From Cynocephalus volans (taxonomy: Eukaryota; Chordata; Mammalia; Dermoptera; Cynocephalidae): 64,000 bases of DNA. The notes under the pieces were generated by a model. That model saw only the letters and a list, made by a program, of their open reading frames with translations, searched no databases and was not told the DNA's origin. The position numbers and the translations under genes were made by a program. Positions 11,698 through 22,760 of the stretch are shown here, in pieces. Within the stretch, counting starts at the first letter, position 1. Every line of letters starts with the position of its first letter. The stretch lies in NCBI RefSeq assembly GCF_027409185.1, contig NC_084464.1, forward strand, positions 76,194,095 through 76,258,094, in the 5' to 3' direction.

Positions 11698-12000
11698 AGG
11701 AACAAGTATGTCTTTCAGATTAAACAGTGGCTTTGTTTCTTTGAGAATAAACTAACTTTTCCTGAGGTATTACAAGGTAGTTGTCAGATCATTCATTCTG
11801 TCAGGTTAAATTGGCAGAGGAATCTCTTCTTATCTCAGGGCTTTCAGCATAAGTTACTCATTTATTGTCAGAGTCCATTTTTATTTGGAGTTCCCCTCTG
11901 GCTTCTTTGTATTTACTCAACTGGATTCTCTCTTAATGACCTAGGAAATAGCCTAGGAAGAAGGCCCATTTGAATAGACCTCCTGATTATTCTGTTTTAG

Positions 12001-12047
12001 GCCACTTTACCAGGACCAGGAGAACATATTGAGTGATTCTGTGTCAG
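12001..12047 (+). other. Exon-like segment in leader intron (47 nt)
   Basis: It is preceded by a strong acceptor (TTATTCTGTTTTAG) and followed by a consensus donor (GTCAG|GTAAGT). It contains no recognisable coding unit. It could be an alternative 5' UTR exon of FAM135A or a pseudo-exon, since isolated good splice pairs occur by chance in long introns. Confidence 0.3.
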
Positions 12048-12410
12048 GTAAGTCAGTTGATTTGATAGTTTCAAAAGCTGAGGTTAAACTGACAGGTTCT
12101 GAGCCAGCCAGCAAACTGTGCAGGAGAGCCATGAAACTCATGACTTCTGGTGGGTGCAGAGTTGTTTTTTTTTTTTTACAGTGGGGAGTCTCCAATGCAT
12201 CATCTGGGTAAAAGGGATGAAGCCCTTTCTATAACTTCTTTAGATCTACAGAGAGGACAGATCAGGGTTTTTCTGGTGCATGAGTGCCATAAGGATCTGT
12301 GTAAGTCAGTGATTTGAAATGATTATCCCACAGAATGAATTTGCTCTGTGGTTGAGTTTGGTTTGAAATACATAATTTGTTTTGTTTGTTTTGGTTTTGT
12401 TTTTTAACAT

Positions 12411-12684
12411 GTTGTCAACATCTAAAATTAAGGAGATTTCACCTTTAGGTAAAAAGGAAAGACCTACAACTTCCTCTTGAAAGATTATAAGCCTGCGATA
12501 GTGTTGGGCCAGAGGAATTGGCTGGTGCTGAGTAGCAATTACTCCCTGTTGTCAGCATCTAAAATTAAGGAGATTTCACCTTTAGGAAAAAAGGAAAGAT
12601 CTACAACTTCCTCTTGAAAAATTATAACCCTCTGATAGTGTTGGGCCAAAAGAATTGGCTGGAGCTGAGTAGCAATTGCTCCCT
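12411..12684 (+). repeat. 137-bp tandem duplication
   Basis: Copy 1 is 12411-12547 and copy 2 is 12548-12684. Both run from GTTGTCA(A/G)CATCTAAAAT to AGCAATT(A/G)CTCCCT, with roughly ten mismatches by eye and no net length change. The duplication is head to tail with no spacer. No terminal inverted repeats or known element are visible, so it looks like a local segmental event. Confidence 0.9.
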
Positions 12685-13227
12685 ATAGATAGTAAAAGAG
12701 TAGTTTATGAGAAGAGGATCAGGCAGATCCTCTTGGACTCTGAAAGCCCTCTCAATTTTTTTTCTTTCTCCTTTTGCCTGCTCTTCTTTTCCGTTAGCCC
12801 CTTTCTGAATTTTTTCTTCTACCAATACATAGAGATAGAAATATTTCTTCTTTTCTTTTTTTTGGGGGGGGGGATAAAAACAGATTTATCAGCATCACTC
12901 TCTGTATATATTTGTACATGTATTGTATGTTTCTATTTAGGGATAATCAATAAAAACCAATGGATTTAAGGAATCTAGATAGCAGTGATAGAACAAAAAC
13001 CACAGTAGGATACGAGAGTAAGGGTGGAAGAAAGTGCAAACAGGCCTTAAAAAAGGAATAAAAAGGAATTTTATCACCAAAGTTGATTCATGTATGTCTC
13101 TGTTTTCAGTGTATCACTGATAATTCCTTTCTCCAAGTTGATTGTGTTTAAATGGAGAAAAATTAGTTAATACTTATGGAATTTTTAATGTTAATTTATT
13201 AAATATTCCTTAATTATTAAATGAATA

Positions 13228-13564
13228 TAGTTGGCCCTCTGTATCCATGGGTTCTGCATCCCTGGATTCAACCAACTGAGGATCAAAAATATTCGGGGAT
13301 AAAAAAATTTCACAATGTTCCAAAAAGCAAAAGTTGAATTTACCATTTTCCGAGTACTGCATTGAATCCATGTGAATGAATGTATAAAGGCATTAGGTAT
13401 TATATGTAATTTAGAGACAATTTAAAGTATACGGGAATATGTGCATAGATTATATACAAATACTGTGCCATTTTATATAAGGGACTTGAGCATCTGCAGA
13501 TTTTTTTATCCAAGGGGGGGTGGTCCTAGAACCAATCCCCCACAGACACTGAGGGATGACTGTA
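13228..13564 (+). mobile_element. MER2-type Tigger relic
   Basis: Starts TTGGCCCTCTGTATCCATGG and 'tgcatccctggattcaacca', and ends 'accaatcccccacagacact' and 'gagggatgactgta'. Both ends carry the Tigger/MER2 terminal inverted repeat (GTTGGCCCTC against GAGGGATGACTG), flanked by TA. About 335 bp is normal for MER2. Nonautonomous; the short open frame at 13441-13659 inside it is incidental. Confidence 0.85.
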
Positions 13565-14055
13565 CCTGCTGTGTGCCAGGCAGTGGGATTACAGCAGTGA
13601 ACAGAGTAGTCAGAATTTTCAGCCTTCATGGAGCTTACATTTTAGTTAGGGAAAAATAATAAAGACATAAATAAAATCTTTAGTATGTTAGATAGAGATA
13701 AGTACTGAGGGAAAAAACAAAGGAGGAAAGAGATCAGGTGTAACAGAAGTGGAGAGTTACTATTTTAGATAGTATGGCCAGGAAAAGTCTAATTGAGAAA
13801 TTGGTATTTGAGTCAAGACCAGAGGAGGTGAAGGAGTGAGTCATATGGATATCTGGAGGGAAGAGTGTTCTAGGGAACAATGAGTGCAGAGGTCCTGAGG
13901 CAGGAATATATTTGGCATGTTTGAAGAATAAAACATTTTATTGCCCTGAATAAGCGGGGAAGCCACTGAAGGTTTGGAATGGAGGAGAGGCTGTTTTTTT
14001 GAAAATAGCCTGATTAGGTGTAGTTGTTGTAGCAAAGTTAGAAGACATAAAAGTC
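13565..14055 (+). repeat. Ancient LINE-like relic ('ggagcttaca' type)
   Basis: 'ctgtgtgccaggcagtggga', 'catggagcttacattttagt', 'aagtactgagggaaaaa', 'gtctaattgagaaattggta' and 'ggtcctgaggcaggaata' occur in the order seen in a very common old mammalian repeat. Related pieces occur at about 16975-17345, 41215-41320 and 46600-48240. I do not assign a family name by eye; an L2-related element is my best guess. Confidence 0.55.
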
Positions 14056-14268
14056 CGGGCAGTCTAGGCAGGTAAAACATTCAGGAATCCAGATCCTTCC
14101 ATTTTTTGCTTTACTGTTCTTCAGGGCATTGTCCTAATCTATGTGATCAAAACTAGGTCACTGTCAAGAAGGTATGTCAGCCTGTGAAAAAGGGAGGCAG
14201 GTGAAGTCCAGGGCAAAGAATTTCCTTTTAAACAAACGAGACAAATATTACATGTGTCATTTCAGTTT

Positions 14269-14320
14269 ACATTCCATGGGTAGGATCACTTAGCCACATT
14301 CCATGGGTGGGATCACTTGC
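14269..14320 (+). repeat. 27-bp tandem duplication
   Basis: ACATTCCATGGGTAGGATCA at 14269 repeats as ACATTCCATGGGTGGGATCA at 14296. There are two units with one mismatch. Confidence 0.85.
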
Positions 14321-14958
14321 ATTATGGGAGGGTGGGAAGTGTAGTCTCAGGCTGAGTGACCATTTGGCTAGGAAGAGGAAGATGAAAATGACGAATAATT
14401 TACCACAATCTGCCACTCTGGCCACCTAAATATCTGTGTGCATCTTTCATCCTGCCTATTGAAAACACTCCTGTCTCCCTTACTGAAGGGAGACAACCCA
14501 AGCTGCCATCCATTTGTTGCATTAATCCAAGCTCATTGAGATGTACAGTACTTGCTGTCAGTTCCACAAGTCCAGTGACCTACAAAAGAATAACAGCTAT
14601 CTGCTCCTCTGCCATCCGTCCCACACATACCCAACATATTGTGGTGGATCAGTAACGGGAAAACAGTAATAAATCTCCCATTTGGGAAAATGAACAATGA
14701 CAAACACTCTCTGGTTGAAAACAGTACTGGGCAGGAATGATGAAGATCCATGCCAAAGCAGTGGAGTAATATCCTTAGTTCTGCTTTGTGGTAAGAATGT
14801 GCATGTATCATTGGTTTTGAATGAAAACAAATCTCTAAAATTTGTTTTAAGCCTTATGGGAGGATATAAATTGGGTATTTTAAGTAACTAATGAAGCTTA
14901 GGATGAACTTTTTTATGTCTCCTATTTTGTTTGAGATGTTATTGTATCTTTCTCATAG

Positions 14959-15049
14959 GGGGAACTATATTTTTAACAACAAAAATCAGTAACTGGAAGT
15001 ACAAGATTTTTTTTTTAATAATGCTAAAGTGAAGTTTTGATCAGCAGAG
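14959..15049 (+). other. Exon-like segment in leader intron (91 nt)
   Basis: Flanked by acceptor TGTATCTTTCTCATAG and donor GCAGAG|GTAAGT. The interior is A/T-rich with a T-run and no coding signal. It may be an alternative leader exon or chance splice-like sequence. Confidence 0.2.
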
Positions 15050-15644
15050 GTAAGTATATGACATTTCTTTTATATGTACTTCATAATAGGTTAAAATATT
15101 TGCCAAATTTCTATAAAGAACTATTTTAAGAATTGTGAAGGATCTGAGATTTTATCCTACTTGCAAGCTAACAAGTTAGCTTGCCACAGTGCCATGAATG
15201 TTGGCAGAAGACATGAGACTTGTGGATCAAAGACAAGGATGGTTTATATTGAAAGCAATAGTAATAGCTAGAGTAACACCTGACACCTGTACAGGATAGG
15301 AACCCTGATCTAAGGGAACCTAACTCTTTTATAGTGGACAGTAAGCCTGCCTGACTTTTGCCTTGGAGGGAGACTTTATCTTTATTATACAGAACATAAA
15401 ACAAATATGTCCTTTATTCTAGAATGGGATAGTGTATCTGACTTCTAAGACTGTTCACTATATATAACATTCTTGAAAAGATAGTCTGGAACAAAGGCTA
15501 TGTCAGTATCTATACTTGCAAGACTTGCAGAAACATGAAAGATTTGTGGAGAATTGTCTTTTAATACTTTCTTACTCTAAATTGATTTTTAAAATATATA
15601 CTATGGATAGGGATGATTGTTATAGTGTTTTTTTAAAATAGTGA

Positions 15645-16020
15645 AAAGATGAAAATCACCAAAATACCCAACAGTAGGTGATTGTTTAAATTATAACATG
15701 TTTACTGTATAATAGTTAACAATTAAAAATAATATTGTGAAACTATTTATTGACAGAGATATTCATCAAAAAATTAAGTGAAATAAGCAGGTTATAAAAT
15801 GTACATGTGAGGGCCAGCCCGTGGCTCACTTGGGAGAGTGTGGTGCTGATAACACCAAGTCAAGGGTTAGGATCCCCTTACCGGTCATCTTTTTTTTAAA
15901 AAAAAAAAATATATGTGTGGTTTGATCCCACTTTTATAAAAATTGTATGAATGCACACACATATGAAGAATGTAAACCAAAGTATATGTATTTCAGTGGA
16001 TAGAATTGTGAATGTTTTCT
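15645..16020 (+). mobile_element. Old L1 3' fragment, interrupted by a SINE
   Basis: The left part ('caccaaaatacccaacagta', 'ttgacagagatattcatcaa', 'aaaattaagtgaaataagca') and right part ('tttgatcccacttttataaa') are sense L1M 3' sequence. They are continuous once the SINE at 15811 is removed, so the L1 was there before the SINE. Confidence 0.7.
15811..15909 (+). mobile_element. tRNA-Ile-derived SINE (CYN/t-SINE-like), single unit
   Basis: Starts GGGCCAGCCCGTGGCTCACT, has the Ile-like arm GTGGTGCTGATAACACCAAG, and ends GGATCCCCTTACCGGTCATC with a T/A tail. The A-box-like TGGCTCACTTGGG and B-box-like AGGGTTAGGATCC are visible. The head matches the left unit and the tail the right unit of the dimer at 29688. 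It sits inside an L1 3' fragment. It is a retroposon, not a tRNA gene: the acceptor stem cannot pair and CCA is absent. Confidence 0.85.
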
Positions 16021-16616
16021 TTTTTGCTTGTCTGTTTTCTTTTTTTTTTTTAAATTAAAATCTCTGAAAATAAATAGGCTTTTGTAATGTAATGAAGGAA
16101 AAAAACTTTTTAAAAAAAATTTTAAAGTGAATAGTTTTAAGAACTCTTTCACAGAGAAAAACCTTTCAGGGATTTAAATGGGGATTAAAGAATGTTAATT
16201 CCCTTTGTCTCTGGAGTTACTTTTATGTGCAATGTAGAACCAGAAGAATTATTAGGTAACTTAATTTTTTTTTAAAAAGTTACTGTCTTACATTTAAGAG
16301 GTGAAGTCATGAGTTTTCACAATTCCTTGTACTATTTATTGTCACATAAATATCTTATCATCAAGGGAAACAAATCTTAGAAAAAAGCATTCTAACAAGA
16401 CACATCTTCAGTTATAGAGAGTGGTACTATTTAGTAAGCCTGGATTCTGGTGCTGTTTAGTTGAGTTAGACTAAGTTAAGTACAATGAAGTAATTTGCTT
16501 CCTTTTTATTTTCTGCTTATGTATCATACTCTGAAATATGTTTAATTAATAGTATTTTTATAAGTTAGCATTTTTGTTGTGCTTCTCATCATATTTTTTC
16601 CCCTTCTTTAACCAAG

Positions 16617-16742
<126 letters not shown>

Positions 16743-16974
16743 TAATTTGAAAATTTTATATTTTGCATAAGAGGAACAGTTTTAACTTAAATTTGATTAT
16801 TTACTTTTATTCCAGCATATATAAGGAAAATGAGCTAAATACAAGTCATTAACAGAAATTTTGTTTGTTAAATAGATATTTGGGAATTCACAAAGCTTTA
16901 GTGGTAATGCTGGATATACCTAATATGTGTTTATGAATATGTACTGAGTATTGAGAAGACTTTAATGAAAATGT

Positions 16975-17345
16975 GTAAGATCTCATTTTGTTCTTTAAAA
17001 GCTTATAATGTACTGGGGAAAATAAGATGTATACACAAAGCAGCTAAGTAGAAATGCAAAGCATACATAATGAAGCTTCAATAAGTATATATAGGAAGTG
17101 CTCTACGAATCTGAGCGGAAGCACATCTTTCTAGGATTAGTATGTTTGGAAAGGCATTATGGAGGGATAGGATCAAAGTATGGATAAGACTTGGATGGGT
17201 AAAGGATAAAGCAGCATGAATCACGTCTTGGAAATAGGAATGAACATGTTATTTTTAAGAATATTCAGGAGATTGGCTATTTTCTAGAATTGCAGAAGAA
17301 GGGTAGTAAAGACAGGTGACGTTATGCTTGTGGAGGGCTTTTAAA
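16975..17345 (+). repeat. Ancient LINE-like relic, partial
   Basis: A diverged copy of the same repeat as at 13565. 'taaaagcttataatgtactg' stands where the other copy has its 'gagcttacattttagt' motif, and 'ggaaaggcattatgga' and 'agcagcatgaatca' follow in the expected order. Low-confidence boundaries. Confidence 0.4.
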
Positions 17346-17589
17346 GTCTGGAGAAGAGTTGACACTGGATTTGGGTAACCATTAGTAGTTTCTAAGTAAG
17401 GATAAAATTATCACTATTATTATAGTAAGCACTTATTAATACAATGAAGATTGTGATGTATTTGATCGGTTGTATAGAAGCATGGGGAACAGTTTGAGGC
17501 ACTTGCAGTAACTCGATATAAATCTGAAGGTCTGTACTAAGAGTGATGGTAGTGGGGCTGTGACTAACAGAAGGAGTAGGATGAGAAAG

Positions 17590-17870
17590 ATTTTCTGTTT
17601 TGTTGGCTTGGCTTTGCCATCTTGTCAGAAACATAGAAGCAGCTCTTCTCTGCTCTGCTCCACAAGGTCTCTCAACCTTCAGCAGGCCACCCTGGGTCTG
17701 CTCTCATGGAGGAGGCAGGAGTCCAAGAAGGAGAGCAGAAGATGCAAGCCCCCTTGAATTGGCACACTGTTACTTCACACTGCATTCTGTTGGCCAAGCA
17801 AGTCACAAGGCAAGGCCAGGAGTCCAGGCTCATGGCTTTTTGGCCAGTACAACTCATTTGTAAAACTTGA
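17590..17870. repeat. Interspersed repeat, unnamed family, partial copy
   Basis: 'gaattggcacactgttactt', 'tctgttggccaagcaagtca' and 'ggcaaggccaggagtcc' share order and wording with 'gaaactagcacattgtcacc', 'tgtattggccaaaacaagtc' and 'ataaggccagccc' at 19290-19355. The two are copies of one old interspersed element, this one preserving only its distal half. I cannot name the family confidently. The overlapping open frames on both strands are not genes. Confidence 0.5.
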
Positions 17871-18488
17871 TGGGCATTCTCTGTGACTGAAAAGTCCATT
17901 ACGTGCTCTAGAACCCACACCCACAGTTGTTTTTTGAGACATACTTGCTCTTTAGATGCAATCAGTATTACTTGGGGATCAGAATTCTGTGGGATCATGC
18001 CTGTGAACTTCCTAAAAACCCTTTTGTCAAGCTAAGAATGTCTACTTAGACCCTGCCTTAATTCTTTTAGCAATCTTAAGAAAGGAACCTTATAGTTTAT
18101 CTGTGATTTGACCTTTGTTCATGGACTTCATTTTATTTTAAAAATCTTTCAGGAGACTGGAGATGACAGCAGTTTTATTTTCCAACCCATCAAGTCTCTC
18201 TATATTCCCTTTAGGTTCTGCTTGTAAAACAACTAATTCTTTAGCTTATCTCTTTTTTTACAGAACTTTAGTATACTTAGCTAGCAGCAGCTGGTTAGCT
18301 TTTTCAGTATTCTGCCTGGAAATTAGCTTGCTCAAGTATAAAAGTTTCTTTGGTACATTGTCCTACTTATTCTGAATTACCATAGACATCATATTTCATC
18401 ACTACATACCATGGGTTACCATTTTTCTAATATCCTATACTTTCCTCATCATTTTTCCACTTTCTGTAACTGTTAGTTTGACCCTGCT

Positions 18489-18896
18489 GTGGATTGATTG
18501 AATTGTGTCTCCGAAGTTCATCTATTAGGAGGTTAGTTCCCACTGTAAATGTTGAAGGTGGGAAATCCTATTATGGTAATTGAAAGGTGGGGCCTTGAAG
18601 AGGTGATTAGATTGCAGGACTATGCTGTAGTGAATGGATTAATAATGGTGGTTGTGGGCATAGTTCTGAGGGCTTTAAAAAGAGAGTGAATGAGAAGTTT
18701 GCTATCTCTGCTCTGCCATTTTCTGCCATGTGAGACCCCTGGGTCACTGATGCCATTACCAAGACCCTCACTGGATGTGTTCCCTGGACTTTGGACTTCC
18801 CAGCCCCTGAAACTGTAAGCAGTAAATTTCATTTTTTTTTATAAAGTACCCAGTTCCAGGTATTTTGTTATAAGCAACAGAAACAGACTAATACAG
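18489..18896 (+). mobile_element. MaLR-type solo LTR (MST/MLT1-like)
   Basis: 'gattgaattgtgtctccgaa', 'gtggggccttgaagaggtga', 'attttctgccatgtgagacc', 'aaactgtaagcagtaaattt' and 'aacagaaacagactaataca' follow the MaLR LTR order. It is sense to FAM135A. No internal region is seen. The 5-bp target duplication is not clear, so ends may be off by a few bases. Confidence 0.75.
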
Positions 18897-18954
18897 GCCC
18901 CAAAGTTATTTTAAGTTTTTGTTATAGTGCACACTACCAGGTATCAATTTCCTT

Positions 18955-19440
18955 ATTAGTTATTTATTGCCACAATAATGCAGCTGAGAACAAACACAGA
19001 GCCTCAGTGGTATTACAACAATAAACATTTATTTTTGCTCATAAGTCTGGGTCAGCTGAATGATTTTGCTGATCTGGGCTGGCTTGGCTAATCTTTACTG
19101 GGTTCACTCAAAAATCTACAGTGAACTGGTAGGTTGGCTGGGTGCTGCTGGCTGAATCAGAATGGCCTCAGCTGGGCAAACTCAGCTCTGTTTTACAGTC
19201 TTTCATCCTGCAGCTTGTTCTTATGGAGGGGGCAGGGGTTCAAAGAGAGAGAAAGAAACTGTGCAAGGAAACTTCTTAACACCTAGACTTGAAACTAGCA
19301 CATTGTCACCTCCTCACAATGTATTGGCCAAAACAAGTCATAAATAAGGCCAGCCCAGATTTAGGAAGGTGGGGAACTGCACTCCAGTTCTTAAAGGAAA
19401 TCATATGGGGTATGAATACAAGGTGGGGTGAAAAAATTGA
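18955..19440. repeat. Interspersed repeat, unnamed family, longer copy
   Basis: 'agttatttattgccacaata', 'gagcctcagtggtattacaa', 'caataaacatttatttttgc', then 'ggctggcttggctaatcttt' and the shared distal half described at 17590. A third related copy is at 46835-47120. It is common in placental introns; family not assigned. Confidence 0.5.
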
Positions 19441-19992
19441 GGACATATTCGAAATCAGTCTACTTGTTACATTTTGTAGGTTTGTTTTTTGGAAACATGA
19501 TATCCAAATGTTAAATGTTTAAAAAAAATTCAGTATTGGATTTGGGAGACTAGTTTAGCTAGAAAACAAATTGCTTTCTTAAGTTATATTAATGAAAAAA
19601 TGATCATTTGAAAACTATTAACTGTCATTTACAAGTTACTTTTCATATATATGTAGCTTCCTCTGACCTATATATAAGTTGCAATATAAAATATTATAAT
19701 GTATAGTATAAATATAATATAAAAATATAATAAAATTGCTCTTTCCAAGTAAAATAATGTTATTCTTTTAACTAAAAAAATCACATTTTAATTTATTATA
19801 TGAAACCACTTTGCTTGATAAAAATTACGTTAATTTTTACCTCTTATAATTTTGTTTTGATGCAATGTTATAAATAATCGATATTATAAATAAATTAAGA
19901 GTTCTAAGAGATAGGGGACCAAAATGTAGTAACTTAATATTCACAAGCACATTCTTTTAGCCAGTAGCTTCAATTTTCTTATTCTTCCCTCC

Positions 19993-20030
19993 AATATATA
20001 TATATATTTTAAATATATATATATTTTTTC
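19993..20030. repeat. AT microsatellite
   Basis: An alternating TA run, split by TTTTAAAT, makes the tract nearly self-complementary. Low-complexity sequence only. Confidence 0.8.
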
Positions 20031-20403
20031 AGCTTTTCTAACAATGGAAAAAATAAGTATACATTAAAATTTTTCTTCTTTCTCCATCTGCTGCACCTCT
20101 GTGAAGATGATAAAGAGGAGTAGTTTCTCATTTGAGTATTCCTAACAGATTTAGCAGTGTCATGGTCCATTTTAACCCATCGTTTAGGTAAAAAGCTAGA
20201 TCTAAGCAGAAGAAGGACCTATATTCTACTCTGGAAAAATAACTCATAGAAGAGCAAATAAATTCTATACATCTTTGAGAATATGCTTTTGTGACCCTTT
20301 GCAACTTACTTTCTTGAATCCCATTCTTCATAATGGAGCTTAACAAAACATTATTCATAGTCATTCTCATTTCCTTATTTCCCCTGTTTAAGGTGATTTT
20401 TTA

Positions 20404-22216
20404 AAAATAGTGTTTAACTTCATAGTGAACATGCAGAAAAAGAAATTGAGAAAGCTAGCCCACTTACAGTAGCCACCAAAAAATAATATACTTAGAAATA
20501 AAGTTAATGAAGGATGTGAAAAATCTCTACGAAGAGAACTACAAACCACTGTTGAGAGAAATTAAAGAGGACATGAGAAGATGGAAAGATATCCCATACT
20601 CTTGAATTGGAAGAATTAACATTGTGAAAATGTCCATATTACCCAAAGCAATCTACAGATTTAATGCAATCCTGATCAAAATTCCAATGACATTTTTCTC
20701 AGAAATAGAAAAAACTATCCAGACATTTATATGGAATAACAAAAGACTATGCATAGCCAAAGCAATCCTGAGCAAAAAAAATAAAGCTGGAGTCATAACA
20801 CTACCTGACTTAGTTGTACTACAAAGCTATAATAACCAAAACAGCATGGTACTGGCATAAAAACAGACATACAGATCAGTGGAATAGAATAGAGAACCCA
20901 GAAAACAACCCGTACACCTACAGCTATCTGATCTTTGACAAAGGCAGCAAGTCTACACACTAGGGAAGAGACTGTCTCTTCAGCAAATGGTACTGGGAAA
21001 ACTGGATATTCGTATATAGGAGAATGAAAGTAGACCTGTACCTCTCACCATATACCTAAATCAACTCAAAATGGATTAAAGAGTTAAATATATACCCTGA
21101 AACAATAAAACTCCTTAAAGAAAACATAGGGGAAACACTCCAGGAACTAGAAGTGGGTACAGACTTCATGAATATGACCCCAAAAGCACAGTCAACCAAA
21201 GGAAAAATAAGCAAATGGGATTATATCAAACTAAAAAGCTTCTGCACAGCAAAAGAAATAATCAACAGAGTGGGAGAAAATATTTGCAAAATATAAATTA
21301 GACAAAGGATTAATATCCAGAATATACAAGGAACCCAAAAAACTTTACAGCAAAAAAACAAATAACCCAATTAAAACATGGGCAAAGAGCTGAATAGGCA
21401 TTTGTCAAAGGAAGATATATGAATGGCCAACAGACACATGAAGAAATGCTCAACATCATTCAGCATTCAGGAAAAGCAAATCAAAACCACTTTGAGATAC
21501 CACCTCACTCCAGTTAGGATGGCTAATATCCAAAAGACTGAGAATGATAAATGCTGGCAAGGTTGTGGAGAAAAAGAAACTCATACAGTGTTGGTGGGAC
21601 TGCAAAATGGTACAGCCTTTATGGAAAATGGTATGGAGGTTCCTCAAACAATTATAGGTAGATCTACCATATGACCCAGCTATTCCATTGCTGGGAATAT
21701 ACCCAGAGGAAAGGAAATCATCATGCCAAAGGTATACCTGTACCCCCATGTTTATTGCAGCACTATTTACAATAGCCAAGAGTTGGAACCAGCCCAAATG
21801 TCCATCATCAGATGAGTGGATTAGGAAACTGTGGTATATCTACACAATGGAATTCTACTTTGCTGTAAAAAAGAATGAAATACTACCATTTGCAACAACA
21901 TGGATGGGCTTAGAGAAAATTATATTAAGTGAAATAAGTCAGGCACAGAAAGAGGAATACCACATCTCGCTTATTTGTGGGAGCTAAAAATAAATAAATA
22001 AATAAATATACAAACAAATAAAGGGTGAGGGGAAAAGACACAACAATCACAACAATTCCTTGAACTTGTTAAGACAAGTGAACAGATGATGTAGTGGGGG
22101 GGGAGGGGAGAGAGGGATGGGGGCTAGAGAATCAGGTAAAGGGACATGAAAATCAACTACAATGTATATTGAGAAGATAAAATTAAAAATAAATAAAATA
22201 AAATAGTGTTTAACTT
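20404..22216 (+). mobile_element. 5'-truncated L1 with 17-bp target duplication
   Basis: AAAATAGTGTTTAACTT at 20404-20420 is repeated exactly at 22200-22216. Between them lie 1.78 kb of L1: the last part of ORF2, a 3' UTR with G-rich 'tgtagtggggggggaggg', and an A-rich AAATAAAAT tail. ORF2 is broken: conserved C-terminal pieces such as [19 protein letters not shown] (from 20624), the segment at 21423-21674 and that at 21688-21987 sit in three different frames. The copy is therefore dead. Orientation is sense to the host gene. The exact duplication marks it as much younger than the other L1 fragments here. Confidence 0.92.
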
Positions 22217-22662
22217 AACAGGTTGTGGAAAATAAACAAGGTACAGAACAGAAATAAGAACAGAAAAATAGGTTGCTTTACTTTTGTGAGTATCTCATTG
22301 TGTTGGATTCTTTACAGGTAAATTGATTAAACCTATACGTTTTTTCTAATTCAAATATTTTCTTCCATTATATTTTCTAGCAGGTTATTTTTTAGTATGA
22401 AGGAAGACATTGACTTTTATGTATTAATTTACATCTGGTTACCTTAATACCCTTATTAATTCATACAGCTTTTTTTCTCTTACAGTTTCCTTTAGGATCC
22501 TAAATATACCTAATAATGAGAAATAGTTATACTGCTATATTTAAGATTCTAACTTAATTAGCATAATAGTTAATCTTTCTTTTTAATTTGTCTGAATTTA
22601 GAGATTTGTTAGAGTTAAAAGGGCATTATAAGTCATCTGGCTTAAAAACTTATACAGTTTAC

Positions 22663-22760
22663 GGGCTGGCCAGTTAGCTCAGTTGGTTAGCGTGCAGCCT
22701 GGTAACACCAAGGTCATGGGTTTGCATCCTCCTACTGGCCAGCTGCCACGGAAAAAAAAA
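22663..22760 (+). mobile_element. tRNA-Ile-derived SINE, tRNA-like type
   Basis: GGGCTGGCCAGTTAGCTCAG, TTGGTTAGCGTGCAGCCTGG, TAACACCAAGGTCATGGGTT and 'tactggcca' keep the tRNA-Ile order with an A box (TTAGCTCAGTTGG) and B box (GGTTTGCATCC). It is closer to the parental tRNA than the GGCCGGCCC-type copies. TTAAAAACTTATACAG before it and TTAAAAACTTATGTAG after its A-tail are a 16-bp target duplication with two mismatches. Not a tRNA gene: it has a poly-A tail, target duplication and mismatched stems. Confidence 0.85.

Larger units (their letters stand above)
4868..16616 (+). other. FAM135A: FAM135A intron 2 (leader intron)
   Basis: About 11.7 kb between the leader exon and the first coding exon. 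It contains MIR/L2 relics, a palindromic mariner-like MITE (7.94 kb), a hairpin (6.63 kb), an antisense MaLR LTR (9.4 kb), a 75-bp imperfect and a 137-bp near-perfect tandem duplication (10.3 and 12.4 kb), a MER2-type Tigger relic (13.2 kb), a SINE inside an old L1 (15.8 kb), and two exon-like segments (12001-12047, 14959-15049). Other short open frames, such as 8784-9080, show no recognisable domain. Confidence 0.6.

Noticed and set aside
20624..21987. Open frames that could be read as a gene
   Set aside because: They are broken pieces of L1 ORF2 in three frames inside an element with a target duplication.
22663..22745. Possible tRNA-Ile gene
   Set aside because: A and B boxes are present, but the poly-A tail, target duplication and mismatched stems mark it as a SINE. 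The same holds for 60881-60947.
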